Shown here piece by piece: positions 61,194 to 64,000 of a stretch of 64,000 nt of DNA. The first letter of the stretch is position 1, and each line of letters opens with the position of its first letter. The DNA is from Dethiosulfovibrio russensis (lineage in GTDB: Bacteria; Synergistota; Synergistia; Synergistales; Dethiosulfovibrionaceae). The position numbers were made by a program, and so were the translations under genes. The DNA lies in contig NZ_JAKGUG010000005.1 in the NCBI RefSeq assembly GCF_021568855.1, positions 1 to 64,000 on the forward strand, given 5' to 3'. A model generated the notes under the pieces. That model did not search any database. It was not told the DNA's origin and worked only from the letters and a program-made list of their open reading frames with translations.

Positions 61194-63515
61194 TTGAACA
61201 GGGAAGGACGAGACAAAGACAGTTTCTTCACCCTTACCCGCGACGACATAAAAGAGGAGACTCTCCCGGATCTGAAGAAAAACACCCTTCAGATCTTCCT
61301 GAGCATGCTGGTTTTCGTCACCTTCATATCGACCCAGATCTGGATGGACCGAAGGGCTATAGGGAGACACGAATCGACCTTCAACATACAGCAAAGTCGC
61401 CAGATAATGGTAGGAAGGGAGGCCATGGAGGACAGGCTAAGGTCCCTCATAAGCAGGCTGTCGAGCCTCACCAATACATCTCTCCCTCAGGCCATAAAGA
61501 TGGACGCCACGGACTTTATCAAGGAGAGACTCTCCCTGATGGTCCATGCCAACGAAGACGTTGCGGCGGTCCTGTTGAAGCTGAAGGACGGCACAGGATG
61601 GGAATACTCCTACAACCGCCTTATCTCCCCCGGCCCGGCTGCCCTCAGAAAGGCCAGAGAGGCCATGGCACTGGGGATGGACGACCGCTCCAGAAAAGCC
61701 TCCCCCATAAGGGTGGATACCGTGGACATAGTGGATAGACACCCGATAATGGTGATTACCTTCGATATATTCTCAGGCCATGGAGAACCTCAAGGACATA
61801 TGGTCGTAGCCCTTGACCTGCTGCCGGCCATAGATCGCTACGTAGTGCCCCTTCGAGGAGGGGCTCACGGATGGGCATACCTCGTCGACGAAGGAGGCAA
61901 GATCCTTTACCACCAGTTTCCGTCTCTGATCGGATCTTCGGCATCATCCTTTCTGACAGGAGACGGAGAAGCCATCGATACCATGATGAGGCACCCCAGC
62001 GGAGAGGGCTCCCTTTACGAAAACTACGGCTCGGGGCAGGACAGAAAGCTGGTGGCCTGGGATACTCTCAGGATATTGAATCGCAAGCTGTTACTGGTTC
62101 TGTCTACTCCTGAAGAGGACGTAGACGCCATAGTGCAGGAGGACAGGACACTGCGTTTTCTCCTGGGGCTCATGCTCCTCAGCTCTCTGTCTCTTTCGTT
62201 TCTTTGGGTAGCCGACAGAAGACACCGGGCTAAGCTAAGGGAAAGCGAGGCAAGATACCAGACCATAATCGACGATCAGTTCGAGCTGGTTAGCCGTTTC
62301 GACACGGACGGAAGGTTCTCCTTCGTCAACGACGCCTATTGCGGCTTTTTCGGATTTAAGAGAGAGGACGTACTGGGCAAACCTCTGGGATCGGTCAGGG
62401 ACTCGAGATACGCCCGTATCTCTATGGAGTTGTTCAAGTCCATATCCACAGAGAACCCGTTCAACTTCAACGAGGAGAGAATATCCATGCCGGATGGTTC
62501 GACGAGATATTTAAGCTGGTCGAACCGAGGGATCTTCGACGAAAAGGGGAAACTCGTCGAGATACAGGGCGTCGCCCGAGATATCACCGACAGAAAAGAG
62601 GTCGAGTTGGCCCTCCAGGAGGAGACGTTACAGCTGGAAAACCTACACAGTATAGTGCAAAAGCTGACCTCCGCCGGAAGCAAGTCGGAATTGATACGTT
62701 CTCTTATAGAATCCCTGACCGAGGAAATGGACTACCGAAGCGCCTTCGTGTCTCTGAGATCCGGAGACGACGAAGGATCGGAACTGTTCAGCAGCGGCGA
62801 CAGAAAAAGACCTCACGTTAAGACCGAGGACCAGGCTGTGACCACTGAGCACCCCCTCGTCCTCCAGCGGGAAGATCGACTCACACAACTGTCCGTCCCT
62901 GTGACCTTCAAGGGAAGAAAACTCGGCGTGCTTTCGGTCCTGTCGGTGGTAGAGCCTAAAGAAAGAGAGATCAAGAAGATCTCCATACTGTCGGACCATC
63001 TGGCGGGACTGCTCGTCCTGCTGGAGGTGATGGACAAGAGGACCAGAGAGGCACTGATAGACCCTCTGACCGATATATGGAATAGAAGGTACATACTCAA
63101 ACACCTGGAGAGCGAGAACAACCGGATAAAACGCTACGGAGAGAAGGCCAGCCTGGCAATAATAGACCTGGGAGAGTTCAAGCTGGTGAACGATCTTTAC
63201 GGCCATGAGGCCGGAGATGAGACCCTGAAGAAAATCGCTTCCGTCCTGAAGGAAAGCATAAGGATCTGCGACATGGTGGCCCGATACGGAGGGGACGAGT
63301 TCCTTGTGTACCTGCCGAACACGTCTCCCAAACAAGCGGAGGTAGTGCTATCCAGGGCCAGTCAGATGGTGGCGATACGTGACTTTCCCCATCCGGTAGC
63401 TCTCGATTACGGTATAGCGGGGTTCCCCGACGACGGAGAGACCATCGAGGAGATCATAAAGGTGGCGGACGACAGGATGTATGCCGCCAAGGCCAGGAGA
63501 AAACAAAAGATATAG
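61194..63515 (+). CDS. Membrane diguanylate cyclase with extracytoplasmic sensor, PAS, GAF and GGDEF domains
   Basis: A 773-residue signalling protein. Two membrane segments (about residues 28-50 and 318-340) enclose a roughly 260-residue Cache-like sensor. A PAS domain (about 350-470, RFSFVNDAYCGFFGFKREDV), a GAF-like region (about 480-620), and a GGDEF domain follow with RYGGDEFLVYLPN near residue 702. A putative I-site RICD lies five residues before GGDEF, so it should make c-di-GMP and be feedback inhibited. The start is a TTG after GGGAGGTGATGC. The signal sensed is unknown. Confidence 0.9.
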   Translation: MNREGRDKDSFFTLTRDDIKEETLPDLKKNTLQIFLSMLVFVTFISTQIWMDRRAIGRHESTFNIQQSRQIMVGREAMEDRLRSLISRLSSLTNTSLPQAIKMDATDFIKERLSLMVHANEDVAAVLLKLKDGTGWEYSYNRLISPGPAALRKAREAMALGMDDRSRKASPIRVDTVDIVDRHPIMVITFDIFSGHGEPQGHMVVALDLLPAIDRYVVPLRGGAHGWAYLVDEGGKILYHQFPSLIGSSASSFLTGDGEAIDTMMRHPSGEGSLYENYGSGQDRKLVAWDTLRILNRKLLLVLSTPEEDVDAIVQEDRTLRFLLGLMLLSSLSLSFLWVADRRHRAKLRESEARYQTIIDDQFELVSRFDTDGRFSFVNDAYCGFFGFKREDVLGKPLGSVRDSRYARISMELFKSISTENPFNFNEERISMPDGSTRYLSWSNRGIFDEKGKLVEIQGVARDITDRKEVELALQEETLQLENLHSIVQKLTSAGSKSELIRSLIESLTEEMDYRSAFVSLRSGDDEGSELFSSGDRKRPHVKTEDQAVTTEHPLVLQREDRLTQLSVPVTFKGRKLGVLSVLSVVEPKEREIKKISILSDHLAGLLVLLEVMDKRTREALIDPLTDIWNRRYILKHLESENNRIKRYGEKASLAIIDLGEFKLVNDLYGHEAGDETLKKIASVLKESIRICDMVARYGGDEFLVYLPNTSPKQAEVVLSRASQMVAIRDFPHPVALDYGIAGFPDDGETIEEIIKVADDRMYAAKARRKQKI

Positions 63516-63520
63516 ACGAT

Positions 63521-63554
63521 AAAAGCGCTCGCCCCTTAGAGGCGAGCGCTTTTT
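63521..63554. terminator. Bidirectional terminator between the GGDEF and lytic transglycosylase genes
   Basis: AAAAGCGCTCGCC pairs with GGCGAGCGCTTTT around a seven-base loop. A- and T-rich ends allow use in both directions between convergent genes. Confidence 0.9.
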
Positions 63555-63562
63555 CGTACGTC

Positions 63563-64000
63563 TTACTTATCGATTTTTCCATAGAGCTGCCGGTAAACGA
63601 ATAGGTTTCCCATGACCTTCTTCACGTATCCTCTGGTCTCGGTGAAGGGTATCTCCTCCATCCACAGGTCCAGGGATCTGTCTCCGAAAGACTTGTTCCA
63701 TTTGTTGACGTTGCCGCTACCGGCGTTATAGGCCGCCAGCGACCACTCCAACCTTCTGTAGGAACGGAGCAACCTGGAGATATGGGCGGTACCGAGGGTT
63801 ACGTTATCCCTCACCGAGAACAGATCGTATGTTCCCATCTTGAGGGTATCCGCCTCCCACTTAGCAGTACGGGGCATCAGCTGCATAAGCCCGGAAGCCC
63901 CTACCCAGCTCACCGCAGAGGGGTTGAAAGCGCTCTCCTGCTTCATTATGGACCATATCATGGCGGGTTCCACCTGAAAACGGTTCGCCATCTCCTCCAC
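63563..64000 (-). CDS. Lytic murein transglycosylase, SLT domain (5' end outside the window)
   Basis: The visible 145 C-terminal residues form an SLT/goose-lysozyme fold: IWSIMKQESAFNPSAVSW with the catalytic Glu (ESAF), GASGLMQLMPRTAKWEA, and the later SLAAYNAGSGNVNKW and ETRGYVKKVMGNLFVYR. It cleaves peptidoglycan between MurNAc and GlcNAc, usually for wall recycling or assembly of envelope machines. The frame is open to the window edge; the true start and any signal peptide lie beyond position 64000. Confidence 0.9.
   Translation of the reverse strand: MEEMANRFQVEPAMIWSIMKQESAFNPSAVSWVGASGLMQLMPRTAKWEADTLKMGTYDLFSVRDNVTLGTAHISRLLRSYRRLEWSLAAYNAGSGNVNKWNKSFGDRSLDLWMEEIPFTETRGYVKKVMGNLFVYRQLYGKIDK

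Noticed and set aside
1-64000. CRISPR arrays, insertion sequences, prophage or rRNA/tRNA genes
   Set aside because: I saw no regularly spaced repeats, transposase, integrase or structural RNA signature; base composition and gene packing are even throughout.

Overview
The window looks like chromosome from an anaerobic, peptide- and amino-acid-fermenting bacterium of the Synergistota, most like Dethiosulfovibrio or a close relative. This is inferred from gene content: many secreted C69 dipeptidases and other peptidases, peptide and betaine ABC transporters, a tripartite tricarboxylate transporter, glycine reductase selenoprotein A, citrate lyase, and oxygen-sensitive Fe-S proteins. The DNA is moderately GC-rich and genes are tightly packed, with many TTG and GTG starts and strong Shine-Dalgarno (SD) sequences. 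I see no tRNA, rRNA, CRISPR array, insertion sequence or phage gene, and no gene-free stretch over 300 bases.

Layout. 1-93: tail of a PLP-dependent enzyme. 68-8750: a divergent citrate fermentation locus, with citC-citD-citG leftward and a GntR regulator, tctC-tctB-tctA, citE and citF rightward. 8799-12937: two secreted proteins of unknown function and a radical SAM protein. 13106-18338: a chemoreceptor, a Fur-family regulator, and an Fe-S MinD-like ATPase pair flanked by NifX/NifB-like proteins; one DNA element there serves as promoter, Fur-like operator and terminator. 18427-20076: HTH protein, cytidine deaminase, MBL-fold enzyme. 20225-23533: secreted protein, membrane permease, 56-residue membrane protein and M14-type deacylase. 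23764-29818: two C69 dipeptidases enclosing a CitA/DcuS-type two-component system whose sensor is a periplasmic-binding-protein domain. 29963-31030: nitronate monooxygenase-like flavoprotein. 31099-34327: ilvN-ilvC-ilvB behind a complete attenuation leader with a 30-codon Ile/Val/Leu-rich peptide. 34331-35637: folD and a coupled small gene. 35730-39569: OpuC-type betaine ABC transporter with a divergent HTH gene. 39633-41918: mechanosensitive channel. 42025-50928: peptide cluster (M55 D-aminopeptidase, GntR regulator, five-gene Dpp-type ABC transporter, third C69 dipeptidase). 50964-54875, leftward: exonuclease III, P1 peptidase, a degenerate prolyl-tRNA synthetase-like protein with an apparently intact editing domain, and the selenoprotein gene grdA, read through an in-frame UGA. 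54949-64000: K+ channel, hydroxyacid dehydrogenase, small unknown protein, ferritin-like protein, acyl-CoA synthetase, M20 amidohydrolase, diguanylate cyclase and the 3' part of a lytic transglycosylase.

How the genes work together. Secreted and cytoplasmic peptidases (C69, M55, P1, M20, M14) and ABC, TTT and permease uptake systems feed amino acids, peptides, betaines and citrate into fermentation. Citrate would enter through TctABC and be split by CitDEF after CitC and CitG activate the carrier protein; citX is not seen. GrdA belongs to Stickland-type reductive use of glycine, sarcosine or betaine, but its partner subunits are not nearby. The items I rate highest are the selenocysteine-containing grdA, the editing-only ProRS paralogue just upstream of it, the ilv attenuator, the SBP-sensor kinase between dipeptidase genes, and the combined promoter/Fur-operator/terminator element.
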